A stretch of 64,000 bases of DNA from Gammaproteobacteria bacterium. Lineage in GTDB: Bacteria; Pseudomonadota; Gammaproteobacteria; JAJPIJ01. The stretch spans positions 1 through 64,000 of the forward strand of contig JAJVHZ010000076.1 of the NCBI GenBank assembly GCA_022072255.1. The letters run 5' to 3'. A program made the position numbers and the translations under genes. The notes beneath the pieces are model-generated. The model ran no database searches and was not told the DNA's origin. It saw only the letters and a program-made list of their open reading frames with translations. Shown here one piece after another: positions 53,199 through 62,209 of the stretch (the first letter of the stretch is position 1; each line of letters begins with the position of its first letter).

Positions 53199-56100
53199 CT
53201 AACGCCCCTGGCTGGCGGCCGTGAGGTCCTGCCATTCCCGATCGAGCCGCGCGGCGGACACCGCGGCGGCCGTACCCAGCTCCTGCGCGAACAGCGACAC
53301 CCGGAACTCCTCGAGCAGCCACCGGTACGCCGGTAGCGCCCCTGCCGCGGCGGCTCCCTCCTGCCTGCTGCAGTACTCGGCGTAGCGCCGCAGGTAGGGG
53401 CGAAGCTGATCCGCGCGCTGCCTGTCCCTTGCCGGCTCGCGCACGAGCTTCTCCAGGCGCGCGATCGCCGCCTTCAGATAGCGTGGCAGATGGCGGAACC
53501 GCTCCGGCGGGGTGGCGCTCACGAAGCCCGGATACACCAGCGCCTGCATCTGCGCCCGCACGTCAGCCAGCGTCTCCCGCCAGGCCGGCCGTTCGAGCCC
53601 TGCGAGCCGCTGGCGCAGTTGCTGCGCGCGCTCCAGGCATTCCAGCACCTGAGCGCAGAGTGCACCGGCGGCCGGCACGATCCGGGGCCTGCCCCGTTCG
53701 CGCAGGCGCATGAAATCTTCCTGCCTGGCCGGCATGCCGGCGTCGGCGAGAAACACCTGCTCGAAGACCGCCGCGATGATGTCCTCGCGCAGGGTGTCGG
53801 CCTTGCCGAGGGGGGCGAACAGCAGGCTCATCTTCTGGAAGTCCTGCAGGTTCTGGCGGAGGTATTTGACCTGGGCGTTGAGTTCGAGCATGAACAGACG
53901 CCGCAGCCCCGCGCGGCTCAGAACGCTCGCGCGCGCGGCGGTGTCGACCATGCAGAGCTGCACGGCATCGCCCAGATCCTCGATGGCCGGGTAGCCGGTC
54001 ACCTTCGTGCCCGCGCGCTCCACCACTACCGTGGCCGGCAGATCACCGAAGTCCCAGCGCGTGATCCTCCCGGCCCGCGGCTGCCAGCCCGTGGATTGCG
54101 CGAAGGAGGCGCGCACCGATCCGCCCAGCCGCCGTTGCAGTTCCTCGAGATCCCGTCCGGCGGCCAGCACGCGCCCCGTTTCGTCCAGCACACGAAACCG
54201 CATCACGAGATGCTCCGGCAGCACCTCGTTGCGGAAATCCGCCGCACTCAGCCTGAGCCCCGCGGTCTCCCCGAGATGGCGCGCGAGCCCCGCGCTCAGG
54301 TTGCCGGCGCGGAACGGCATCCTTTCCAGGCAGCGGTCGATGGACTGCGGTATCGGCACCAGCGCTCGGCGCTGCGTCTTCGGCAACGAGCGCAGCAGCA
54401 GCCCGACCTTCTCCTTGATGAGCCCCGGCACCAGCCACTCGAACGGCTCCGGCGGGAGCTGCGTCAAGGCGAGCATGGGCACACTCACCGTCACTCCGTC
54501 CTCCTCGTGGCCAGGCTCGAAGCGGTACGAAAGGACCAGATCCAGCGCGCCGACGCGCAGGCGATCAGGGAACAGCCCGGCGGTTACCGGCTCACCGCGC
54601 AGGAGATACTCGCGCGGGATCAGCAGCAGATCCGGGTCGGCGCGCTCCGCCTCCCTCAGCCACTGCTCGAAGGTGCGGCGCTCGCGGACGTTCTCGGGGA
54701 TGCGCTGGTCGTAGAAATCGAAGATGGCCTGCTCGTCGGCGAGGATGTCCAGCCGGCGCGCCTTGTGCTCGAACACGCGCAGTTCCTCGAACAGCGCCCG
54801 GTTGCGGGCGAAGAACTTCGCTTCGGTGTCGAACTCGCCGTTCACCAGCGCCTCGCGGATGAAGATATCGCGCGCCTCGGCAGGATTGATCCGCCCGAAG
54901 TCCACTCTCCGCCCGCTGGCGATCGTCAGGCCGAGCAACGTCGATCTCTCGTAGGCGCTGACGCGGCCGGCGCGGCGCTCCCAGTGCGGATCGCTGTGAC
55001 TGCGCTTCACGAGATGCGCGCCGACCCGCTCGATCCACTCCGGTTCCACGGCCGCCACGTTGCGTGCGTACAGCCGGGAGGTCTCCACGATCTGGGCGGC
55101 CACGAACCACTTGGGCCGTCGCCGGAACTGCGCGGAGCCCGGGAAGATGGCCGGCTTGATGCCGCGCGTCCCGAGGTACTCGCTGGCGTCGGTGCGGAAT
55201 GCGACCTGGCTGAGATATCCCGCCAGCAGGGCGCGGTGCACGGCTGCGTATTCCGCCGGCATCGCGTTGCAGCGGTACCCGAGCCCGGACGCCAGCTCGC
55301 GCAGCTGATCCCAGGTGTCGCGCCACTCGCGCACGCGCGCCGGCGAGACGTAATGCTCGCGGCACCACTGCGCGAGCCGCTTCTTCGACAGCGTGCGCGC
55401 CTGCGCCTCGTGGGCATTCCAGAAATTGACGTACCAGAGAAAATCGGAGCGTTCGTCGTTGAAGACCGCCTGGGCCGCGGCGGCCGCCGCACGCGCGTCG
55501 AGCGGGAACTCACGCGGGTCCTGGATCCCGAGGACGGCGGCGATGATCAGCAGTTCGGCGAGACAGTGGCCTTCATGACCGGCGACGATCAGCCTGCCGA
55601 TACGCGGATCCACCGGCAGGCGCGCCAGCGCGCGGCCGAGCGCGGTGAGCGTTCGCGACTCGTCGACGGCGCCCAGCTCGTAGAGCAGTGTGTAGGCATC
55701 GTTGATGTAGCGCCCCTCCGGCGGGTCCAGAAAGGGGAACTCGTCGACCTCACCGAACCCGAGCGATTCCAGCTGCAGGATGACGGCGGCAAGGTTGGTG
55801 CGCCGGATCTCCGGATCGGTATGGGCGGGCCGGCTGGAGTGATCCTCTTCGCTGTACAGGCGTATGCACACGCCCCGGGCGGTGCGCCCACAGCGGCCCG
55901 CGCGCTGGTTGGCGGAGGACTGCGAGATGCGCTCGATCGGCAGGCGCTGCACCTTGGTGCGCGGACTGTAGCGGCTCACACGGGCGAGTCCGGTGTCGAC
56001 GACGTAGCGCACGCCGGGTACGGTGAGCGAGGTCTCGGCGACGTTGGTGGCGAGCACGATGTGGCGGCGCGGATGCGGTTCGAAGATGCGCTGCTGCTCG

Positions 56101-57080
56101 GCGGCCGTGAGCCGCGCGTAAAGCGGCAGGATCTCCGTGTCGCGGAGCCGCTCCCGGCCGAGCGCCTCGGCGGCGTCGCGGATCTCCCGCTCCCCCGGAA
56201 GAAACACCAGGACGTCGCCGCGGTCGATGCGCGAGAGTTCACCCACCGCCTCGACGACGGCTGCGATGACGTCGACCTCCTCGGCCTCCTCGTCCTGCAG
56301 CGGCGGCCGGTAGCGTATCTCGACCGGGTAGGTGCGCCCGGAGACCTCGATGATCGGCGCGCCGCCGAAATGGCGCGAAAATTTCTCCGGGTCGATGGTG
56401 GCGGAGGTGATGATGACCTTCATGTCGGGCCGCTTCGGCAGCAGCGACTTGAGATACCCGAGCAGAAAGTCGATGTTCAGGCTGCGCTCGTGGGCCTCGT
56501 CGATGATGAGCGTGTCGTAGGCCTCCAGACGGCGATCGGCCCGGGTCTCGGCGAGCAGGATGCCGTCGGTCATGAGCTTGACGTAGGTGTTCTCGCCGAT
56601 CTGCTCGCTGAAGCGCACCTTGTAGCCGACCGCCGCGCCCACCGCGCTGCCCAACTCAGCGGCGATCCGCGCGGCCAGCGTGCGCGCGGCGATGCGGCGC
56701 GGCTGGGTGTGCCCGATGAGACCCCGGATGCCGCGGCCGAGCGACAGGCAGATCTTCGGCAACTGGGTGGACTTGCCCGAGCCGGTCTCCCCGCAGACGA
56801 CGACCACCGGGTGGGCCGCGATGGCGCGCGCGATCTCGTCGCGGCGGGCGCATACCGGCAAATCCTCCGTGTAGCCCGGCACCGGGCACATCTCCGCGCG
56901 CCGTTGCAGCCGCTCGCGGGCACGCGCGAGCCGGGCCTCGAATTCGTCCGCCAGCGGCAGGCCCTCCGGGCGCCCGCGCCGTTGCCGCAGGCGATGCCAA
57001 AGCCGCTGCAGCGCGCGCCGGTCCGCCGGCATACAATCTGCCAGCGCGGCGTTGAGCTCCGCGCGGGTATGGAGGTTCAT
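53199..57080 (-). CDS. hrpA: ATP-dependent RNA helicase HrpA
   Basis: A 1293-aa DEAH-box helicase, close to the 1300 aa of E. coli HrpA. Motif I is CGETGSGKSTQLPK near residue 93, the DEAH box IIDEAHERS, motif III ITSATIDPEKFSRHF, and motif VI SQSSANQRAGRCGRTARG. The C-terminal HA2, OB-fold and DUF3418 regions follow. It acts on mRNA and collided ribosomes. ATG 57080 (NLHTRAEL) is preferred; a TTG start at 57128 would add 16 residues without a better ribosome-binding site. It is a single gene, convergent with the amidotransferase. Confidence 0.95.
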   Translation of the reverse strand: MNLHTRAELNAALADCMPADRRALQRLWHRLRQRRGRPEGLPLADEFEARLARARERLQRRAEMCPVPGYTEDLPVCARRDEIARAIAAHPVVVVCGETGSGKSTQLPKICLSLGRGIRGLIGHTQPRRIAARTLAARIAAELGSAVGAAVGYKVRFSEQIGENTYVKLMTDGILLAETRADRRLEAYDTLIIDEAHERSLNIDFLLGYLKSLLPKRPDMKVIITSATIDPEKFSRHFGGAPIIEVSGRTYPVEIRYRPPLQDEEAEEVDVIAAVVEAVGELSRIDRGDVLVFLPGEREIRDAAEALGRERLRDTEILPLYARLTAAEQQRIFEPHPRRHIVLATNVAETSLTVPGVRYVVDTGLARVSRYSPRTKVQRLPIERISQSSANQRAGRCGRTARGVCIRLYSEEDHSSRPAHTDPEIRRTNLAAVILQLESLGFGEVDEFPFLDPPEGRYINDAYTLLYELGAVDESRTLTALGRALARLPVDPRIGRLIVAGHEGHCLAELLIIAAVLGIQDPREFPLDARAAAAAAQAVFNDERSDFLWYVNFWNAHEAQARTLSKKRLAQWCREHYVSPARVREWRDTWDQLRELASGLGYRCNAMPAEYAAVHRALLAGYLSQVAFRTDASEYLGTRGIKPAIFPGSAQFRRRPKWFVAAQIVETSRLYARNVAAVEPEWIERVGAHLVKRSHSDPHWERRAGRVSAYERSTLLGLTIASGRRVDFGRINPAEARDIFIREALVNGEFDTEAKFFARNRALFEELRVFEHKARRLDILADEQAIFDFYDQRIPENVRERRTFEQWLREAERADPDLLLIPREYLLRGEPVTAGLFPDRLRVGALDLVLSYRFEPGHEEDGVTVSVPMLALTQLPPEPFEWLVPGLIKEKVGLLLRSLPKTQRRALVPIPQSIDRCLERMPFRAGNLSAGLARHLGETAGLRLSAADFRNEVLPEHLVMRFRVLDETGRVLAAGRDLEELQRRLGGSVRASFAQSTGWQPRAGRITRWDFGDLPATVVVERAGTKVTGYPAIEDLGDAVQLCMVDTAARASVLSRAGLRRLFMLELNAQVKYLRQNLQDFQKMSLLFAPLGKADTLREDIIAAVFEQVFLADAGMPARQEDFMRLRERGRPRIVPAAGALCAQVLECLERAQQLRQRLAGLERPAWRETLADVRAQMQALVYPGFVSATPPERFRHLPRYLKAAIARLEKLVREPARDRQRADQLRPYLRRYAEYCSRQEGAAAAGALPAYRWLLEEFRVSLFAQELGTAAAVSAARLDREWQDLTAASQGR

Positions 57081-57252
57081 GGCCAGGGGCTCAGCCTCGG
57101 GGCAGACCGGCGGGGGAAGTTTTGTCAATTCTTAGGTTTGCTGCTAGCATTACCATGTAACCAACTGATAGCATTCGATATAGCGTGTGCGGAGCACGGA
57201 AGCGGGCGGTGCAGGCGCGCGGCCGGCAGGAGCGGCAGGGTCAGTCCAACCA

Positions 57253-57271
57253 CGGGTCAGGTGCTGACCCG
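57253..57271. promoter_or_regulatory. 19-bp palindrome upstream of the PP2C-FGE gene
   Basis: CGGGTCAG (57253-57260) and CTGACCCG (57264-57271) are exact inverses around GTG, 32 bp before the gene start. A short direct repeat ACAGACGGG (57272-57280 and 57284-57292) follows. This could be an operator or an early mRNA hairpin. An AT-rich stretch near 57125-57185 likely holds the promoter. Confidence 0.45.
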
Positions 57272-57303
57272 ACAGACGGGTAACAGACGGGCGACGGTTC
57301 AAC

Positions 57304-59241
57304 ATGGCGCAGACGCTAGACATCTCCGGCTCGCAGATCAACGGGGCACGCGATTATCAGGAAGATGCATTTCTGATCACAACCATCGGCGGCAGCGACG
57401 ACAAGGATTCCGCGTCCCTGGTCATCGTCGCCGACGGCATGGGTGGACACGCAGCCGGCAACGTCGCCAGCAACATGGCGGTGCAGACCTTCAACAAGCA
57501 CGTCACCTCTCACTTCCCCACCACCGACGTAACGGCGATGCTGCAGGCGGCCGTGCGCGCCGCCAACGCCTCGATCACCGATACGGTGCGCGAGACACCG
57601 GCGCTGCGCGGGATGGGCTGCACACTGGTCGCCGCACTGGTCGTAGACCAGAAACTTTTCTGGATAAGCGTCGGCGACAGTCATCTTTACCTGCTGCGCA
57701 GCGGCACGCTGGAGAAGAAGAACGTCTGCCACAGCTACGGCGGGTTTCTCGATCGCATGGCCGCAGCCGGCCGGCCGGTGGAGCCGGAGGCGGGCTTTTC
57801 CCGCAACATGCTCATGAGTGCGCTCTCCGGCGACGAGATCGCCGAGGTCGACTGCCCGGACGAACCGTACGTGCTGCAGCCCGGCGATCGGCTCATCATG
57901 TCCACCGACGGCCTCGATTCGCTGAATGCGGCCAAGATTCTCTCGTACTCCGACGCCGCCAGGGGCGCGCGCGACTTCGTGTCGGTGCTCCTCAAGGGTG
58001 TCGAGGAAGCCGCGATCCCCCGACAGGACAACACCACGGTCGTGGTCATCGACCTGCCCGGGCGCGGCGAGCGCACCGCCAACGGCAAGCCGGTGCTGAA
58101 GGACGTCGTCGCCGAGGGCCGGGCCGTGGGACGGGCGCCGAGCACCGTCAGCGGCCCCGCCGAGTTCCACAGCGCGCCGGTTCCCGAACCCGCCCCCGCG
58201 CCGCGCCCGGTCCGGCGCGCGCCCAGGCGCCGCGATCCGCGCGACGCCTACGTGCGCCCCGGCCGCTGGCTGCGGCTATTGCTGCTGCTGGCGCTGGCGG
58301 GCGGCGCCGTCGCCGCCTATCTGTATCGGGAACAGATCCTGGCCAACCCGACCGTGGCCACCCTGCTCGCCAGCGTGAGTGCGCCGAACTCCACGACCGT
58401 CATACCGGCACCGGAATCCGAACCGGAGCCGCAGGAGCCGGCGCCCGCACCGGCCCTCACCGTGCCGGAGCCGACCGCCGTCCCCGAAGCCGCGCCCGAG
58501 CCGGAACCCGCGGTCGCGACCACGCCGCCTCCACCGCCACCGATCGAGGAATTCCGCGACGGCAACGGCCCGCCGATGGTGTGGGTTCAGGGCGGCAGCT
58601 TCGAGATGGGCAGCGCGGGCAGCTGGCCGGAGCCGAGCGAGCACCCGCGTCACTCCGTCACCCTGCGCCGGTTCGGGATCGGCCGCACCGAGGTCACCAA
58701 TGCCCAGTACGCGCAGTTCCGACAGCCGCCGAACCCCTTTGGCATGGATGACTCCGCCCCCGTCTCCGGGATCAGCTGGAACGATGCGGTGGCTTATACC
58801 CGCTGGCTGTCGGCGCAGACGGGCAAGACCTACCGCCTGGCGACCGAGGCGGAGTGGGAATACGCGGCCGCGGCCGGAACCGATCCGCAGTACTGGTACT
58901 GGGGCCACACACCACAGCCGGGCATGGCGCAATGTTTCGGGTGCTCGCCGGACCTGAAGCCGGTCAAACCCGTGGACGTGGGCAGTTTCGCCCCGAACGC
59001 CTTCGGGCTGTACGACACCGCCGGCAACGTCGCGGAATGGGTGCAGGACTGCTATCTGCCGAACTACGATGGCGCGCCCGCCGACGGCAGCGCGCGTGAG
59101 GCCGGCGAGTGCGCCGATCGCGTCGTACGTGGCGGCAGCTATGACGTGCCGCCGAAATCGATACGTGCCGCCCGTCGCGACAAGTGGCCGGCGGCGCGCG
59201 GGCATGAAAGCATCGGGTTCCGCGTCGTTCGCGAGGAGTAG
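57304..59241 (+). CDS. PP2C phosphatase fused to a periplasmic FGE-sulfatase-like domain
   Basis: A 645-aa protein. Residues 1-250 are a PP2C Ser/Thr phosphatase with DYQED, ADGMGGHAAG (Asp44), ISVGDSHLYLL, MSTDGLDSL (Asp202) and RQDNTTVVV (Asp242), so all metal ligands are present. A Pro-rich basic linker leads to one membrane helix (322-341). A long Pro/Glu/Ala linker (365-418) and an FGE-sulfatase/SUMF1-like domain (424-645) follow, with MVWVQGGSFEMGS, EVTNAQYAQF, ATEAEWEYAA and VVRGGSYDVPP. The catalytic Cys pair of true formylglycine enzymes is absent (RGGSYDVPPKSIRAARRDKW). The phosphatase should be cytoplasmic and the FGE-like part periplasmic, perhaps a ligand sensor. No kinase gene is nearby. 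Confidence 0.9.
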   Translation: MAQTLDISGSQINGARDYQEDAFLITTIGGSDDKDSASLVIVADGMGGHAAGNVASNMAVQTFNKHVTSHFPTTDVTAMLQAAVRAANASITDTVRETPALRGMGCTLVAALVVDQKLFWISVGDSHLYLLRSGTLEKKNVCHSYGGFLDRMAAAGRPVEPEAGFSRNMLMSALSGDEIAEVDCPDEPYVLQPGDRLIMSTDGLDSLNAAKILSYSDAARGARDFVSVLLKGVEEAAIPRQDNTTVVVIDLPGRGERTANGKPVLKDVVAEGRAVGRAPSTVSGPAEFHSAPVPEPAPAPRPVRRAPRRRDPRDAYVRPGRWLRLLLLLALAGGAVAAYLYREQILANPTVATLLASVSAPNSTTVIPAPESEPEPQEPAPAPALTVPEPTAVPEAAPEPEPAVATTPPPPPPIEEFRDGNGPPMVWVQGGSFEMGSAGSWPEPSEHPRHSVTLRRFGIGRTEVTNAQYAQFRQPPNPFGMDDSAPVSGISWNDAVAYTRWLSAQTGKTYRLATEAEWEYAAAAGTDPQYWYWGHTPQPGMAQCFGCSPDLKPVKPVDVGSFAPNAFGLYDTAGNVAEWVQDCYLPNYDGAPADGSAREAGECADRVVRGGSYDVPPKSIRAARRDKWPAARGHESIGFRVVREE

Positions 59242-59254
59242 CGAACGCCCGTAC

Positions 59255-59548
59255 TCACCCCTCGCCGCCGCGATCGCTGTGGCCGAGTTCCATCGCCGGG
59301 GCGATGCGGTCGCGGATGAGCTGCTTGAGCTCCCTGGACTCCGGGAAGCGTCCCTCGTGCTGCCGCGAGAACAGCAGCTCGCCATCGAGGTAGACCTCGA
59401 ACACGCCGCCGGTGCCGGGCACCAGCGCGAGTTCACCCAGCATCTCGCCGAAGGTCATCAGGAGTTCCTGCGCCAGCCAGCTCGCGCGCAGGATGAAACG
59501 GCACCGGGTGCAGTATCTGATCGCCACGCGTGGGCCCTGTCCGTGCAT
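59255..59548 (-). CDS. SelT/SelW/SelH-family thioredoxin-like protein
   Basis: A 97-aa Rdx-family protein. The CxxC motif is in VAIRYCTRCRFILRASWLAQ at the N-terminus; both positions are Cys, with no selenocysteine. GTGGVFEVYLDGELLFSR and FPESRELKQLIRDRI complete the fold. It may be a redox or selenium-handling protein; the partner is unknown. ATG 59548 has a GGAGG site; the upstream extension to 59626 is rejected as it has poor coding content. It is flanked by convergent and divergent genes. Confidence 0.9.
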   Translation of the reverse strand: MHGQGPRVAIRYCTRCRFILRASWLAQELLMTFGEMLGELALVPGTGGVFEVYLDGELLFSRQHEGRFPESRELKQLIRDRIAPAMELGHSDRGGEG

Positions 59549-59634
59549 CGCCTGTGCCTCCGCCCGGCGCTGTCCGCCGCTCCGGAGAGCGACGATGGCA
59601 TGACCCACCGGCGGTGACAAGGGCATAAGAGAAA

Positions 59635-60609
59635 ATGGAAAGCGTCGTCAATTGCGCCATCTACTCCCCGCAGGGCAGACGCGAACGCGACTGCACGGTC
59701 GAGGAGATCAGCGACGTCCTGCCGACGGCCGAGGGGTTCGTCTGGATCGGCCTGCACGAGCCCGGCCAGGCGCTGCTGCGCAAGATCCAGGAGGAGTTCG
59801 CCCTGCATGAGCTCGCCATCGAGGACGCCCACCGCGCCCATCAACGCGCCAAGCTCGAAGCCTACGGCGACGGTCTTTTCATCGTCTTGAAGACCGCGCA
59901 GTTCCGGTCCGGCGAACTGCATTTCGGCGAGACCCATCTTTTTCTCGGCCGCCACTACCTCATCACCGTCCGGCACGGCGCGTCCAGCGCCTACACCGAC
60001 GTGCGCGCCCGCTGCGAGGAGCAGCCCGCGCTCCTGCGCCACGGGTCCTCCTTCGCGCTGTACGCGATCATGGACCGCATCGTTGACAACTACGCGCCGG
60101 TCGTCGACGGCTTCGAGGAGGAGCTCGACAACATCGAGCATCTGGTGTTCGAGGGTTCGTTCAATCGCGCCACGCTGCTGCGCCTGTATCATCTCAGGCG
60201 CGCGCTGGTCGAGCTGCGGCTGGCGGTAGTGCCGGTCATCGAGATCTGCAACCAGCTCATACGGCTGCACGCCAATCTGGTGCCCGACGCTGTGCGCCCC
60301 TACTTCCGCGACATCGCCGACCACGCCACACGCATCAACGAGGCGATCGACACCATGCGCGAGACGCTGACCGGCGCCATGGACGTCAACATCGCCATGG
60401 TGACGATACGCCAGAACGATGTCGTGAAGCGTCTGGCCGGCTGGGCAGGGATCCTGGCATTGCCGACGCTCGTGGCCAGCGTCTACGGCATGAACTTCGA
60501 CTTCATGCCGGAGCTCAGGTGGCGCTGGGGCTATCCCCTGGTACTGGCGCTGACCCTCGGCGCCTGTCTCCTGCTGTACCGGCGCCTGCGCCGCGCCGGC
60601 TGGATCTGA
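59635..60609 (+). CDS. corA: CorA-family magnesium/cobalt transporter
   Basis: A 324-aa CorA protein. The large N-terminal cytoplasmic domain is followed by a long helix and two C-terminal membrane helices. The selectivity signature is SVYGMNFDFMPEL (about 282-294), containing the GMN motif. The family stalk shows EELDNIEHLVF. Other details match: five-fold channel, Mg2+ uptake. ATG 59635 follows AAGAGAAA. It converges with the CbiM-like gene, with only 3 bp between stops. Confidence 0.93.
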   Translation: MESVVNCAIYSPQGRRERDCTVEEISDVLPTAEGFVWIGLHEPGQALLRKIQEEFALHELAIEDAHRAHQRAKLEAYGDGLFIVLKTAQFRSGELHFGETHLFLGRHYLITVRHGASSAYTDVRARCEEQPALLRHGSSFALYAIMDRIVDNYAPVVDGFEEELDNIEHLVFEGSFNRATLLRLYHLRRALVELRLAVVPVIEICNQLIRLHANLVPDAVRPYFRDIADHATRINEAIDTMRETLTGAMDVNIAMVTIRQNDVVKRLAGWAGILALPTLVASVYGMNFDFMPELRWRWGYPLVLALTLGACLLLYRRLRRAGWI

Positions 60610-60612
60610 ACC

Positions 60613-61245
60613 TCAGCGATCGGCCAGATAGCGGCGGTCGTCGAAGGACGCCACCCAGCCGGGCCGGTAGACGACCATGATCGTGATGAGCGCGCCGCTG
60701 ACGAACGCCTCGCCGAACATCATCAGCACGTATGGCATGAGGCGGGCGGACCATTCGTTCCCGTCGGGCACCGCCGAGGGGATCAGCGTCATGCTCGCCG
60801 TGCCCATGGCCAGCATGCTGAGCGCGCCGCCGAGAAAGGCCGAGGCGTAGATGTAGACGAAGAAATTCCGCGGCAGGCAGCGCTCCACGCCGCGCGCCAG
60901 CAGGTAGCTCACCGCCACGGGCAGCACGACGGTGATCCATGCATGGGTGATCGCGGCGGCAACCGGCGGATGCCAGCGCAGGAGGTTCAGGCCGATGGCG
61001 AGGCTGCCGCCGATGATGGCCAGCCGCCACCCGAACATCAGGGTCATCACCGTCGCGCCCAGGAGGTGCAGGTTCAGGCCGAGGATGTCGGCGCGGATCT
61101 GCCAGACGAAGAACTGCACCACCGCGCACGCGAGCAGGCGGTTGAGGTTGCCGCTTCGAAACAGCCACCGCCACTGCACGCCCCACAGTATCCAGGCGAG
61201 CAGCGGCCACCAGGCCCACCGCAGCCAGCCTTCAGCCATTTGCAT
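60613..61245 (-). CDS. Energy-coupling-factor-type permease (CbiM-like)
   Basis: A 210-aa membrane protein with about six helices. LGLNLHLLGATVMTLMFGWR and the C-terminal MMFGEAFVSGALITIMVVYR with RPGWVASFDDRRYL are typical of the gammaproteobacterial CbiM/ECF-permease group. Such proteins usually take up Co or Ni ions with an ATPase and a T component. None is encoded beside it, so the subunits must be elsewhere or the protein acts alone. ATG 61245 or 61239 (MAEGW). Confidence 0.82.
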   Translation of the reverse strand: MQMAEGWLRWAWWPLLAWILWGVQWRWLFRSGNLNRLLACAVVQFFVWQIRADILGLNLHLLGATVMTLMFGWRLAIIGGSLAIGLNLLRWHPPVAAAITHAWITVVLPVAVSYLLARGVERCLPRNFFVYIYASAFLGGALSMLAMGTASMTLIPSAVPDGNEWSARLMPYVLMMFGEAFVSGALITIMVVYRPGWVASFDDRRYLADR

Positions 61246-61365
61246 CGTCCCCGCACACCGGCAAAGTCTAACGGCGGCCGCGCGGGGCGGATTTGATCGT
61301 TGTCATGGCGCGATCCGCGCGGCAGCCTGAGGCGGCGGGGCACGGGCATGAAGTAGAATGCACCC

Positions 61366-62199
61366 ATGTGGACACAACGGGCCCTGCGCGCCGCGAAGAT
61401 GGCCGCCGCCACCGCCGTGGGTCTTCCCCTGTGGATGTACCTGCGGCAGGAGCGCCTGCTGTTCGAACGCAGCACGTTGTCCACCGAGGACGCCGCGCGC
61501 ATCCGCAGCGAGCACGGGCATGCGGAGGAACTGCGCTTCACGGCGCGCGACGGCACCCGATTGCATGGCTGGCTGGTGCGGCCCCGGGTCGGGGCGCCCT
61601 GCCCGCTGCTCATCTATTACGGCGGCAACAACGAGGAGGTGTCCTCGTACATTGCGCAGCAGCAGGCGCTCGGTGGCTGCGCGTTGCTGCTGATGAACTA
61701 TCGCGGTTACGGTCTGAGCCTCGGCAGACCGAGCGAGGCGGCGCTGCTGGACGACGCGCTGCTCATCCACGACGCCGTGGCCGCGCGCGGGGACGTCGAT
61801 GCATGGCGGATCTCCGTGATGGGCCGCAGCCTCGGCAGCGGCGTGGCCGTGCACGTGGCCGCGCGCCGTTCCGTCGGGCACGTCGTCCTCGTCACCCCCT
61901 ACGACAGCATCGTTCATCTCGCCCAGAGGCGCTACCCGTACGTTCCGGTGCGAACGCTGCTGAAACACCCCTTCGACTCGCTGTCGCGCGCCGCCGCGAT
62001 CCGGCAGCCGGCGCTGTTCATCACCGCGACGAACGACGAGGTCATTCCCGCGCTGCATTCGCGCATCCTTCACGATGCCTGGGGCGGGCCGAAGACCTGG
62101 TTGCAGCTGCCGGGCACCGATCACGCCAACATCGCCGATCACGCCCGGTACTGGCCCGCCATCACGAGCTTCCTCGGGACGGGCGCCGTGCGGGACTAG
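61366..62199 (+). CDS. Alpha/beta-hydrolase (BEM46-like)
   Basis: A 277-aa hydrolase with an N-terminal hydrophobic segment (about 12-26) that may anchor it. The nucleophile is Ser in VMGRSLGSGVAVHVA (about residue 151). The Asp is in TATNDEVIPALHS near 225 and the His in GTDHANIADH near 255. LLIYYGGNNEE supplies the oxyanion hole. The substrate is unknown. ATG 61366. It converges with the Nramp-like gene, with 10 bp between. Confidence 0.88.
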   Translation: MWTQRALRAAKMAAATAVGLPLWMYLRQERLLFERSTLSTEDAARIRSEHGHAEELRFTARDGTRLHGWLVRPRVGAPCPLLIYYGGNNEEVSSYIAQQQALGGCALLLMNYRGYGLSLGRPSEAALLDDALLIHDAVAARGDVDAWRISVMGRSLGSGVAVHVAARRSVGHVVLVTPYDSIVHLAQRRYPYVPVRTLLKHPFDSLSRAAAIRQPALFITATNDEVIPALHSRILHDAWGGPKTWLQLPGTDHANIADHARYWPAITSFLGTGAVRD

Positions 62200-62209
62200 G
62201 CCGCGCCGG

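Noticed and set aside
53490-58751. 1753-codon plus-strand open frame opposite hrpA that runs on past the PP2C gene
   Set aside because: The first part is antisense to a clear DEAH helicase and the last part is out of frame with the PP2C-FGE protein. No domain is seen in it.
57304-59241. Assignment as an active formylglycine-generating enzyme
   Set aside because: The Cys pair needed for copper binding and catalysis is missing from the C-terminal FGE core, and no sulfatase gene is nearby.
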